64,000 nt of DNA from Thermococcus celer Vu 13 = JCM 8558 (GTDB lineage: Archaea; Methanobacteriota_B; Thermococci; Thermococcales; Thermococcaceae). Shown piece after piece: positions 1-8,443 of this stretch (the first letter of the stretch is position 1; each line of letters begins with the position of its first letter). Made by a program: the position numbers and the translations under genes. The notes beneath the pieces are model-generated. The model searched no databases and was not told the DNA's origin. It worked only from the letters and a program-made list of their open reading frames with translations. The DNA lies in assembly GCF_002214365.1 (NCBI RefSeq), contig NZ_CP014854.1, forward strand, positions 1,364,001-1,428,000, given 5' to 3'.

Positions 1-1042
1 GGAGCAACTCCCTGTAACCGTCGCCCTTGAGGAGGGTCTGCGAGGTGTAAGGAAAGAACTCCATCTCGCCCACTTCGCCCCAGAGGGAATGGCTCCTTAT
101 GAACTCCAGCTCCTCGAGCGTTTCCTTAACCGGTGAGAGATCTATTTTGCCTCCAAAGCTCTCGATCACCCGTTCGGCCCAGGTTATTAAGGTCTCTAAG
201 AAATACTTCGCGAAACGGTTCTCAGGGGTGTCGAAGCTCTCGTACTTCCTTGAGCTGAGAACCCTGGTCGGTACGTGGCCGTGGAGGTACTCTGCTATCG
301 GAGCGTTCACTTCCGCGGGCGTCAGGTACTCCGAATGCTGAGCGATGGAGAGCAGGGTATCGGGCGAGACCTCCGTAACTTCGTATGGCTCCATCCACTC
401 GCGCTCTTCCACGAGCTTCCTCCTGGCCCTTCTGAGCACCGTCTCAAAGGCCTCCCTTATGCGCTCCCCGTTGTTGCGGAGGTAGTGGTAGGCGAAAAGC
501 TCATTCATGGAGTCGTCGCTTTCTTCCGGGATGAACCCCGTTGGTGACTCGATGGAGAACGGCAGGGAAGGGGAGATTCTTATAATGTCCTCAAGTAGGG
601 CTCCGTAAAACTCCTCGTGGGCGTTAAGGATGGTTTTGAACGTTTGGCCATCCCTTTTAACTCCCATTATGTCGAGAACCTTGGAGGAAAGAACTTCGAT
701 GGGCTTTTTGAGGAGGGGTTGTCCGTCTTTCAGGATCTCCATGATGCTTTTTCCGGTGTAATTTCTGAGCTGGAACTCCGCTATATATGTCCCGTCTTTA
801 ATTTCTTCGGCTTCCGTTTCCTGATTCAGGAGACGAAGGGTGAATTTCTGGTTTCCAGCGAGCAGATACGGCTTCCACTCGAAGAGGTAGATGGTTCCGT
901 TCTCCTCGTGGAGTTTGGGTTCTCCCTTTTCTTTGCCCTTTGAGCGGCCCTTCACTTTAAGTTCATACCCGTCCTCAAGTTGAATCTCCTCGACCTCTTC
1001 CACGAAACTGCCCCCAACCTTTCCATCCTTCAGAACTCCCAA
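1..1042 (-). CDS. DUF2357-type nuclease-associated protein, 3' end outside window
   Basis: An open frame on the minus strand runs without a stop from about 1042 to the left edge, so only the N-terminal ~345 residues are visible. The segment with ENRFAKYFLETL (about residues 255-270), preceded by an N-terminal beta-rich part, resembles DUF2357 proteins, which carry a PD-(D/E)XK-like nuclease domain further on and often pair with McrB-type GTPases. The start is uncertain: a TTG at 1040-1042, inside the end of the upstream nuclease gene, is the first plausible one. The overlap suggests cotranscription with that gene. The catalytic half and any McrB partner would lie outside this window, so function is inferred by family only. 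Confidence 0.6.
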   Translation of the reverse strand, partial: MGVLKDGKVGGSFVEEVEEIQLEDGYELKVKGRSKGKEKGEPKLHEENGTIYLFEWKPYLLAGNQKFTLRLLNQETEAEEIKDGTYIAEFQLRNYTGKSIMEILKDGQPLLKKPIEVLSSKVLDIMGVKRDGQTFKTILNAHEEFYGALLEDIIRISPSLPFSIESPTGFIPEESDDSMNELFAYHYLRNNGERIREAFETVLRRARRKLVEEREWMEPYEVTEVSPDTLLSIAQHSEYLTPAEVNAPIAEYLHGHVPTRVLSSRKYESFDTPENRFAKYFLETLITWAERVIESFGGKIDLSPVKETLEELEFIRSHSLWGEVGEMEFFPYTSQTLLKGDGYRELL

Positions 1043-2583
1043 CTCTCCCCATCGCTTAGCGTGACAACCCTATCCCCCCAGTTCTCCACGAACCACCCCT
1101 GGCTTTCCGTGTGGACCGGGATGATGTAGTCCGGGTCTATCTCGTCGATGACCTCCCTCAGCTCCTCCCTTGAGATGTGGCCGGACGCATGAAGGCCCTT
1201 TTCGAAAACTGGATGGCCGTTCTCCGTTATCCTGAAGCCGTGGACCTCAAGGCGGAAGTATCGAAGCCAGTTCCAGAGCCTCTGGAAGCTGAACTCCTGC
1301 TCCTCTCCAAACGCTTCACTGGAGGAATAGACGTAAACGCCGCCCTCCGGCATTACGTCGAGGAGGTGGGGCATATCGTAGAACGAAAAGCAGAGGATGT
1401 AGTTATCAGGGTTCTCCTTCAGCTCCTCCGGGGAGATTCTCAGCTCGGGGTGTTCGTTGAAGATCCACTCCTCCCACTTCTCGAGCTTCGCCCTTGAGCT
1501 ACCGTAGACCCTGAGGCCGTCGAGGTGGTTCCTCCCCTGGACGATGCCGAGGGCGTGGAGGAAGTAGGCGTCCTTTGTCGTGACGACGAGCTCCCTACCG
1601 GTTCTCCCGGCGATTCCCTTAAAGCTCTCCAGCCGTTCGAAGTTCCTGGCCGAGAAGTCCGCGACGACGAGCCCCTTCGCCTCTTCCACGATTTCCAGCG
1701 CGTTGCTGTAAACGTCCTCCTCGGAGACGTTTACGTCCTCGTCCCTGCCCACGCGCGTTCCCTCCGTTATCAGCACGCTCGCGCTCTTAGCGGCCTTAAC
1801 GAACCCCCGGGTTTTGTCCCCCCGCTTCCCGTGGAGCCTGAAGTCGCCGGTGTAGGCAACGGTCATATCCCCCTCCAGGAGGTAGGCGGTGGCCCCGTAG
1901 ATGGAATGGTCAACGGGGAACGCCCGGACGTCGAATCCCATATCGACCCCGTCCAATCTCCCGATCCTGCCCGCCCTTATCGGTTTGACCCTGCCGGGAT
2001 TCTTCGCGAGCTCAACGCTGGCCCGCCATTGCAGGAACTCCCGCCCCTCGTCGGCGAGCTCTTCCGTCAGAAGCATGTCCCTGCTCGGGTAGTATCTTAC
2101 GCTCCGATCTGCCTCAAGAACGGAGGGGTTCCCCTTGCTCGGGCCCTTTGGGCTGTAGTAAGGAAGCTCCATGCCCAGGTGGCCCCCTCGGGAGGTGTCG
2201 CGGAGGGCCTTCAGGATCACCATCGTGGTCGGCGAGCCGGCCAGCGGAACGTTTTCATGAAGGAGGGCGATGTTGCCCACGTGGTCGAGGTGGGCGTGGC
2301 TTATCAGGACCGCGTCGACGGGAACCTTAGGTGATTTTCGCACCTCGTCCGAGAGGTCGGCTGGTATCAGGTCGGAGCGGTAGACGTTGAGCCTTGGTAT
2401 CAGGCCAAGCCGCCAGAGGTCGTGGATGCCCCTCGCGGGCCTCTCGCTTATGAACTCCTCGTAATAACGGGAGTATTTCGCGAAGTTCATCCCGAAGTCC
2501 AGGAAGAGGCCGTGCCCCCCTTCCGAGACGTGGATCTTCGAGCCGCCGATGGTCCTGGCGCCGTCGTAGAGGGTTATCCTCAT
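1030..2583 (-). CDS. MBL-fold beta-CASP (RNase J-like) hydrolase
   Basis: A 517-residue metallo-beta-lactamase-fold protein. The zinc motif HAHLDH lies at about residues 96-101, with further metal-site histidines in the segment with FPVDHSIYGA and in the C-terminal motif PVHTES. ASGHIS before it is the type of motif found in beta-CASP nucleases such as RNase J and CPSF73. It is likely a cytoplasmic RNA or DNA nuclease, although the substrate cannot be read from sequence. It is longer than typical archaeal RNase J (about 450) and has a different N-terminus, so it is a paralogue. GGTGA lies 6 bases before the ATG. The downstream DUF2357 gene overlaps it, which hints at a shared nucleic-acid-processing or defence role. 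Confidence 0.75.
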   Translation of the reverse strand: MRITLYDGARTIGGSKIHVSEGGHGLFLDFGMNFAKYSRYYEEFISERPARGIHDLWRLGLIPRLNVYRSDLIPADLSDEVRKSPKVPVDAVLISHAHLDHVGNIALLHENVPLAGSPTTMVILKALRDTSRGGHLGMELPYYSPKGPSKGNPSVLEADRSVRYYPSRDMLLTEELADEGREFLQWRASVELAKNPGRVKPIRAGRIGRLDGVDMGFDVRAFPVDHSIYGATAYLLEGDMTVAYTGDFRLHGKRGDKTRGFVKAAKSASVLITEGTRVGRDEDVNVSEEDVYSNALEIVEEAKGLVVADFSARNFERLESFKGIAGRTGRELVVTTKDAYFLHALGIVQGRNHLDGLRVYGSSRAKLEKWEEWIFNEHPELRISPEELKENPDNYILCFSFYDMPHLLDVMPEGGVYVYSSSEAFGEEQEFSFQRLWNWLRYFRLEVHGFRITENGHPVFEKGLHASGHISREELREVIDEIDPDYIIPVHTESQGWFVENWGDRVVTLSDGESWEF

Positions 2584-2878
2584 ATCCCCTCACCCGATAA
2601 ATGGAACGGAGTTTATTCTGCCCGATGATAGATAACGTTTTCTATCGGAGTGTATCCGATGGTGCCACTGGAACTTACCGACTGTTTTTACCCGTCCGTA
2701 CTATCGAGGGGATGCATCTCGCGTGCGTTTGGACTTTTAACGGGAAATAAACCCGGGTGGCCCTTCTTTGTTTCCAGCTTGTCCCCTTCGTTTGGCCCCC
2801 TGGTGTCTTCTATCTGCTCAATCCGGTCGATGAGAAATCTTAAATAGAACAAAGTGGAAAGATAGAATGGTGAGAACG

Positions 2879-3136
2879 ATGAAGGGGATTACACCCTACG
2901 AGTACTACGTCCCGGGAAGCCTCGACTGGTTGCGCGTGGTCAGGAGGATACGGGAAGCAAAGGACGGCGGGGAGATCCCGGAGTCGAGGAGGCTGTACCT
3001 CGTAACGAAGGACGTCATCGCCGTGATGCCCGTCCGCATGCCCCTCTACAAGGACGAAGACGGCAGGCTGTTCGTGGATAGGGAAGATCTGGCCACTTGG
3101 GACGAGTTCGAGAGGTACAGGGGATTGTTCGAGTGA
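2879..3136 (+). CDS. Small conserved-looking hypothetical protein
   Basis: An 85-residue soluble, charged protein with no recognised domain, no membrane segment and no signal peptide. An in-frame ATG lies 12 bases upstream at 2867. The GGTGA at 2869-2873 sits 5 bases before the ATG at 2879, so 2879 is preferred. A TATA-like CTTAAATAG precedes it at about 2838. It stands alone between two minus-strand genes and has its own promoter. Codon usage matches the GC-rich core, so it is probably a real gene, but no function can be proposed. Confidence 0.6.
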   Translation: MKGITPYEYYVPGSLDWLRVVRRIREAKDGGEIPESRRLYLVTKDVIAVMPVRMPLYKDEDGRLFVDREDLATWDEFERYRGLFE

Positions 3137-3275
3137 CAGGCGGTGGGGAAACGTCATGGCCCGTTAAAATCCTGGCAAGGCCTAAAAGATAGAATAAAGC
3201 GCGGGTAGGCTCTTCACTCCCGTAAGTTCTGGCTTTCGATTTCCTCGGGAGTGATGCCGCCGTTGTGGCCGCCCC

Positions 3276-3890
3276 CTACATGACGCGCTTCTCCATCTTC
3301 TGAACCTCAGAAGGGATGTGGAAGGTTATCCACGAGACCCTTTTCTCCTCAACAGCCCGTTTTATCGCCCTTTCCCTTGGCGTTAGATTTTTGGTCCTGC
3401 CGCTCTTGACCTCGATGAACACTATCTCCTCCACTTTTCCTTCCTCGAGCCCCTTGAAGGCGATGAAGTCCACCGGCTGGCCGAGGAACCTTACTTCTTT
3501 GGAGTTGATGCCATAGTTCGTGAAGAAGAGCAGCGGTGCGAGTTGTTCGCCGATGCGCCCGAGTATCGTGGCCGTTGAGCGGGAGATTGCGTCCTTTCTT
3601 ATTTTCTCCTCCTCTTTCTGCCTCCATTCCTGGAATCTCGCTTTGTACTGACTCTCCAAGCTCTGAAATATCAACTTCTTCTGTTCTTCCAGTTCCTTTG
3701 TTCTCCATTCGTTGAACATTTTTTGGGCTTGCTCGGTGGCTATCGCCGAATTCTTGGCTTGAAGCTCTGTTAACTTTTTATCCATGTCCACGAGGGCCTC
3801 TTGAAGTTTCTTCGTTTCTGCCTTTGACTTCAGCAGCAGCACCAACAGGACTATCACTAAAAGGAGTAACAATATCGAAAGCATGTCCAT
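3276..3890 (-). CDS. Membrane-anchored Holliday-junction-resolvase-like nuclease
   Basis: The N-terminus is a single hydrophobic helix (about residues 4-22), followed by a charged coiled coil (about 23-100). The C-terminal domain carries PVDFIAFKG then VFIEVKSG, the D...E-x-K signature of the PD-(D/E)XK fold, as in proteins annotated as endonucleases related to archaeal Holliday junction resolvase. This predicts a nuclease held at the membrane by its N-terminus. Several Met codons lie upstream to 3932. The GGAGGTG at 3894-3900 gives best spacing to the ATG at 3890. It lies downstream of the helicase/DUF3883 remnant on the same strand, and the two may once have formed one operon. Another open frame continues past its stop (see findings). 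Confidence 0.7.
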   Translation of the reverse strand: MDMLSILLLLLVIVLLVLLLKSKAETKKLQEALVDMDKKLTELQAKNSAIATEQAQKMFNEWRTKELEEQKKLIFQSLESQYKARFQEWRQKEEEKIRKDAISRSTATILGRIGEQLAPLLFFTNYGINSKEVRFLGQPVDFIAFKGLEEGKVEEIVFIEVKSGRTKNLTPRERAIKRAVEEKRVSWITFHIPSEVQKMEKRVM

Positions 3891-3941
3891 CATTTTCACC
3901 TCCATCATTTCGTTCTTCAACATTAACCACATGACGGAAAA

Positions 3942-4413
3942 TCAAAACTCAACTTTCTCCCCCTTGTTCTTCCATTCCTCGATGGGGATGAGATATTTGA
4001 TCTCTCTGTGCTCCACTGGCTTTAGGTTCTCTGCAGGGTTTTGGATTACGTAGAGAGTGGGGTTCTCACGGACATTCGCCACGATATAGAGCCAGTATTT
4101 ATCCCCAAGTCTTCTTGCAGCAATCCATTCGTTGTACGTTAGTTCTACATCCCCCAAATGGGCACGTGCTTTGACTTCTATGTACCTCTCACTCTCAATG
4201 GGGATCGGCTTGAAAATCCAGGAGGTTCTTAATAACAGTTATTTTCGTTAACATGTCTGGCGTGATGACGACTTCCGCGAGGTTCTTAGAATTGATGTAT
4301 TTACCCAAGATAACTACATTATCTCCTACTGGCATAGTTGTAATAACTTTTAGTTTTTCAGAGAGAAACGGAGCGTGAATTATGTCCCCTTGTTTTATTT
4401 TCACCATTTCCAT
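3942..4413 (-). pseudogene. Helicase with DUF3883: N- and C-terminal ends joined by internal deletion
   Basis: Two short open frames lie head to tail. The upstream one (4195-4413) reads like the N-terminus of large SNF2-type helicase-related proteins: KQGDIIHAPF, then a run ending DFQADPH. The downstream one, whose frame extends to about 4200, reads SERYIEVKARAHLGD then LTYNEWIAARRLGDKYWLY, the classic DUF3883 C-terminal domain. Intact family members have on the order of a thousand residues between these parts. Here the join falls near 4197 and is also out of frame, so neither piece can function as a helicase. GGTGG precedes the first start. Inference: a deletion pseudogene of a defence-type helicase. 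Confidence 0.7.
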
Positions 4414-4814
4414 CCACCTTTAATATCATCTTGAATTGGGAATAATAAGTGTTTCGGATAAGATAAAAAGGATATTATTGAAATTTAGTTACGTTCATTT
4501 GCTTAGAGTTTTGCTCTTAATGGACAATTATCTTATGCGGGTAGACAGAAAACCATGCAAGTGATTGCACCGAAGAAGGTCAGTTCATTGACATTGTAGC
4601 AACGTGTTATTGACATTTTTCTTTTTCAAACCTTACCCCTCAGGGCTGGAGGAGGTTGGATTTAAAAATCAATCACCATAAGAAGAAATGAGGGGTACCC
4701 TACGGGAGGGCCTCCGTGGAGTTTCACCTTGGCAGAACCCAGCACAAACTCCATGCCCATATACATAAATGAGATAGGGTGGAAAACTCCAGGACAAAGA
4801 CAAAGGAAAACCCC
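4414..4814. other. Gene-free AT-rich interval
   Basis: I see no supportable gene in these 400 bases. The right part of the helicase remnant's upstream region holds TATA-like stretches on the minus strand at about 4455-4475. At 4688 there is a 26-codon reading frame starting ATGAGGGG, too short and without a clear ribosome site. The interval has no tRNA-like fold, CRISPR-like repeat or C/D box pair that I could find. It may be scar DNA left by the same events that decayed the helicase gene. Confidence 0.4.
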
Positions 4815-5528
<714 letters not shown>

Positions 5529-5694
5529 TTAAATCCTTTTGCGTGTTGAATGGATCGTGGGATATAAGCTCCTTCCCACTTGAAGGTTCCCCTTCTTGGC
5601 CCCCTCTCCAAGCCACCCTCATGATTATATCTAACCACACGCCACCACATCGACTATCCTGACGCCCTCTACTCCAGGACCCTTCCGGACCGAA

Positions 5695-5740
5695 ACATTT
5701 ATAAAGTACAAGCACATATGTAATATTGAACTTACATATG
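5695..5740 (+). promoter_or_regulatory. TATA box with adjacent inverted repeat upstream of secreted protein gene
   Basis: A TATA-like ATTTATAAAG lies at about 5695-5704. Just downstream, where transcription should begin, is a perfect 9-bp inverted repeat, CATATGTAA (5715-5723) and TTACATATG (5732-5740), with an 8-base spacer. A repressor bound here would block initiation. The core TATGTAA also occurs just before the start of the ArsR-type regulator gene at about 7273, so that regulator is a natural candidate ligand. Its identity is inferred. Confidence 0.5.
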
Positions 5741-5755
5741 AAGAGGTGAAGAAAC

Positions 5756-6223
5756 ATGTGGAAAAAGTTGTTTGGAATAGGATTGTTGGCTTTGGGTCTG
5801 TTTGGTTTAGTGTTTGGAGCAGTAGCAGCATACCAAGGGGAACCTGGACCAAACCCAGAAATCAATAGAGAAATGATGCCTGCCCAAGCTATGGAAATGA
5901 AAGGATATGGACACCATGGAGAAAGAGGAAAGCCCCAATTTATGGGCTTAGGAGCTATGGGACAAAATCTTGAAGAAGTCAGCATAGAGGAGATTAGTGA
6001 AAAAGCTGAAGAAATTTTGAGCCAAGTAACAATTGAAGAGTTCACCAACCCAAGAGGTCTCACAATTCAGAGGCTCGTCTATGATGGGCAATACATTGGA
6101 AAAGTAGTTGGCGACTACAACCTCAGTGAGCTGAGCATCTACAAAGCCTTTGAGACACAGATGGGCATTAAGGTCTTCCTAGGCTATGAGGGTCAGATAG
6201 TTGGATTCTTCCTAATAAAGTGA
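5756..6223 (+). CDS. Secreted Met/His-rich small protein of unknown function
   Basis: A 155-residue protein with an N-terminal hydrophobic signal or anchor (about residues 4-26). Then comes a Met-, Gly- and His-rich stretch (about 38-68, including GYGHHGERG) that could bind metal, and a small folded C-terminal domain. No family is recognised with confidence. AGAGGTG lies just upstream of the ATG. The DNA is markedly AT-rich compared with tpiA and coaD on either side. It heads a row of genes including a DUF4405-type membrane protein, which suggests an extracytoplasmic role, perhaps in redox or metal handling. That role is inference. Confidence 0.65.
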   Translation: MWKKLFGIGLLALGLFGLVFGAVAAYQGEPGPNPEINREMMPAQAMEMKGYGHHGERGKPQFMGLGAMGQNLEEVSIEEISEKAEEILSQVTIEEFTNPRGLTIQRLVYDGQYIGKVVGDYNLSELSIYKAFETQMGIKVFLGYEGQIVGFFLIK

Positions 6224-6287
6224 TTTCCCTTTTTCCAATCTTTTAAGTAAGTGTGATGATATGAAAGTCAGTGAAGGAGGCGACTGA

Positions 6288-6939
6288 ATGAGGGTTCCCA
6301 GATGGGTAAGACCAATTTTAGATTTATTGCTAACCATCGATTTCATAATAGAAGCACTATCAGGAATAGCCCTTTACTTAGCACCAAGTGGCAAAATAGC
6401 AGAGATTACAAAGTGGACTTTCCTAGGGCTAAACAAAGATGTTTGGAACGCTTTACATGTGTATTTTGGCTTTGCTATGATAGTGTTAGTTGCAATACAT
6501 TTGTTTGTGAACTGGAACGCAATGATTTGCCTGCTTAGGGGCATGATAAAAAACAGAAAAACAAACAAGATAAACGTTAAAAATGTCCTTGGAATAGCCA
6601 TAGTTAGCCTCTTATTCATAGGGGGGGGCGGTAATATATTCACTAAAAAGCCTAGAAAGTGAAAGCGATTATTACACATCGAGTGAATATGAAACAGTAT
6701 CCAACACGGCAGAAGAGGTAGAGATCACGGGAAGCATGTTAGAAACATTCACGATAGAAGAACTTGCTCAAGCATACAATATTTCAGCTGATAAACTAAT
6801 AGAAATCTTAGAGAAAGACTATGGTATTAAAGCGTCAAAGAACGAACTTCTTGAGGTTGTCATGGCAAACAATGGATATGCAAGAGGAGATTTCAAATAC
6901 ATCCTTGAAGAAGCTATATTAAAAGCTAAGGAGGGCTAA
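6288..6939 (+). pseudogene. DUF4405-type membrane cytochrome-like protein, frameshifted at an 8-G run
   Basis: The first part (6288-6662) encodes about 111 residues of DUF4405-type membrane protein. It has three or so hydrophobic helices, and the second helix carries His residues in NALHVYFG and VAIHLFVN, placed like heme ligands of flavinylation-associated cytochromes. At 6621-6628 lies a run of 8 G. Removing one G joins the frame to the downstream one (AVIYSLKSLESESDYY and on), which continues to 6939 and gives a single 216-residue protein. Its soluble C-terminal part includes FTIEELAQAYNISADKLI. As written the protein ends early at 6662. The cause could be mutation, phase variation or a sequencing error. 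Confidence 0.75.
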
Positions 6940-6941
6940 CC

Positions 6942-7163
6942 ATGCCCGGACCTTATTTTTCTCCTGCCTATGGATGATTCGCAAAAGCCGAGTATTTACT
7001 AATGATCTTTTGGCTAATATTGTTAGTTGTGTTTTTGGTATCCTTTTGGCATTTGAGACAAAGTATCAATGAAATAAAAGAAGAAATCAATGAAATTAGA
7101 CCAAAAATTGTTGAGCTTAATCGAGAGAGTAAGGAAATAGTGGAGATGCTTGAAGAGGTGTGA
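6942..7163 (+). pseudogene. Small membrane coiled-coil protein interrupted by an in-frame TGA
   Basis: ATG at 6942 follows AGGAGGGCTAACC and opens MPGPYFSPAYG, after which codon 12 is TGA (6975-6977). The same frame then continues to 7163 as a hydrophobic helix followed by a charged coiled coil ending EMLEEV. The intact neighbour at 7589 has the same plan, including a Trp in the equivalent place (PSGW), so TGG to TGA is the simplest explanation. An internal ATG at 7005 could still yield the helix plus coiled coil but has no good ribosome site. Confidence 0.65.
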
Positions 7164-7288
7164 ATTAGTAAATTAAAAAAGTTCAAAATTTTGAATTGCT
7201 GTCCTCTTACGTGCTTAGAAAACTTTTTATTTTCCTCCAACGACTCTTTATCTATATAATTAACAGCTGCCTTATGTAAGTGATAGAC

Positions 7289-7585
7289 ATGGTGAAAACA
7301 ATAAAAGAGCTCTCAACCATCACAGGGGCGTTGAGTTCCCCGGTGCGTATCAGGATACTAAAGATGCTCGTTGAAAAAGAATGGTACGTTTATGAGTTAG
7401 CCAAAACTTTAAACATCTCCCGTCAGCTTTTATATCTCCATTTAAGAAAACTTGAAAAAGCAGGCTTAATAGAGAGTGAGCTTCGCTTAGAACCAAATGA
7501 TCCAAGAGCTAAAAAGTATTATAGGGCAAAGCCTTTTAGGATTATCATAGATAATGAGCTTATAAAAAACTTAAAGGAGGAGTGA
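7289..7585 (+). CDS. ArsR-type winged-helix transcriptional regulator
   Basis: A 98-residue protein dominated by a winged-helix DNA-binding domain. LSSPVRIRILKMLVEK starts the fold, the recognition helix lies in NISRQLLYLHLRKLEKAGL, and a charged wing follows. It is a short ArsR-like dimer, probably a repressor. The frame opens at GTG 7280, but ATG 7289 with AAGTGAT just upstream is favoured. The likely regulated genes are this AT-rich cluster. A TATGTAA sequence just upstream of its start also forms the arms of the inverted repeat at 5715-5740. No cysteine metal site is visible, so the signal is unknown. Confidence 0.75.
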   Translation: MVKTIKELSTITGALSSPVRIRILKMLVEKEWYVYELAKTLNISRQLLYLHLRKLEKAGLIESELRLEPNDPRAKKYYRAKPFRIIIDNELIKNLKEE

Positions 7586-7588
7586 AAG

Positions 7589-7789
7589 ATGGCACCTTAT
7601 GGTGTAACGCCAAGCGGATGGGTTTCAATTGTTTTAGGGCTTATACTTCTCGCGATAGTTGTTTTTGCCTTCTGGAGCATGAACAAGACTATGAATGATC
7701 TTAAGGTAGAGCTTAACAATTTAAGAAATGTTCTTGAGGAGACAAGAAAAAACACTGAAGAAGTAAAAAAGAAGCTTGAAGAAGTTTGA
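7589..7789 (+). CDS. Small single-span membrane protein with coiled coil
   Basis: A 66-residue protein: a short N-terminal MAPYGVTPSGW, one hydrophobic helix (about residues 12-30), then a heptad-like charged coiled coil to the end. It starts 3 bases after the regulator stop and has GGAGGAGTG before the ATG, so it is cotranscribed with the regulator. It shares its whole plan with the interrupted gene at 6942. It may be an accessory or assembly subunit of the neighbouring membrane cytochrome-like protein, but that is inference. Confidence 0.6.
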   Translation: MAPYGVTPSGWVSIVLGLILLAIVVFAFWSMNKTMNDLKVELNNLRNVLEETRKNTEEVKKKLEEV

Positions 7790-7834
7790 TTTGGAGGTTT
7801 AAATTTGAATGGATTATTTTACATTTTCTTGCTC

Positions 7835-8374
7835 TCACTTATCCCAACCTTTGAAGGAAGATATGCCATGGGGGCGGACACCGGAGGGATGTTCCCTAGT
7901 AGGTCTTTTCCTCGGGTTCCCGAGGGGGTCTATCAGGCCGGCCCTTATCAGGGAAGAGCTGATTTTGGGGCCGATGGCGCTCTTAACGAGGCCTATCTTG
8001 ACTATCTCGAGTGGTTTAAGCCCCTTCTCCACCCTCGCCCTGTTGACGATGAGCGCGCCCTTGTAGGTCTCCTCGCTGACGACTATCGCCTCGAGGCCTT
8101 TCATCCCGTCGGCGAAGCCTATCGCGGTGTGTATCTTGATGACCCGGTAGTTCGAGTAGCCGTTCACCTCGAAGAACTTGAGGAGGTCCCTGAGGCGGAT
8201 CTTGTAGGGCAGGATTCTGTCGGCGTAGGGCTTGTCCCGTATCATCTCGTCCGATGTTAGACCGACGTAGACGTACTCCCCGACCTCGAAGGCCTTCCTC
8301 AGCAGGGCCTTGTGGCCGAGGTGGAGCCTGTCGAAGGTTCCGCCAACGACCACCTTCCTGTACCTTTTTCTCAT
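7835..8374 (-). CDS. coaD: Phosphopantetheine adenylyltransferase (archaeal type)
   Basis: This enzyme transfers AMP from ATP to 4'-phosphopantetheine, giving dephospho-CoA in coenzyme A synthesis. The N-terminal GGTFDRLHLGH carries the nucleotidyltransferase HxGH motif, and SSSLIR near the C-terminus is the family's second ATP-binding motif. At 179 residues it is slightly long: the last ~20 residues after IDPLGNP form a loose tail, and the final few codons are AT-rich, at the border of the acquired cluster. The tail may have changed when that DNA joined. The gene is convergent with the cluster. Confidence 0.9.
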   Translation of the reverse strand: MRKRYRKVVVGGTFDRLHLGHKALLRKAFEVGEYVYVGLTSDEMIRDKPYADRILPYKIRLRDLLKFFEVNGYSNYRVIKIHTAIGFADGMKGLEAIVVSEETYKGALIVNRARVEKGLKPLEIVKIGLVKSAIGPKISSSLIRAGLIDPLGNPRKRPTREHPSGVRPHGISSFKGWDK

Positions 8375-8443
8375 GGAAGGAACTTTGTGGATGAACCAAT
8401 AAGCTTTTTTATTCGTCGGGGAGATTTCGATGGAGGTGGTTGA

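Noticed and set aside
4688-4768. Short reading frame of 26 codons in the gap before tpiA
   Set aside because: No ribosome site at proper distance, no domain character, and surrounded by non-coding DNA.
6975-6977. TGA read as selenocysteine or pyrrolysine-like recoding
   Set aside because: Thermococcales are not known to insert selenocysteine, no SECIS-like hairpin is evident, and the intact paralogue has Trp at this place; pyrrolysine uses TAG.
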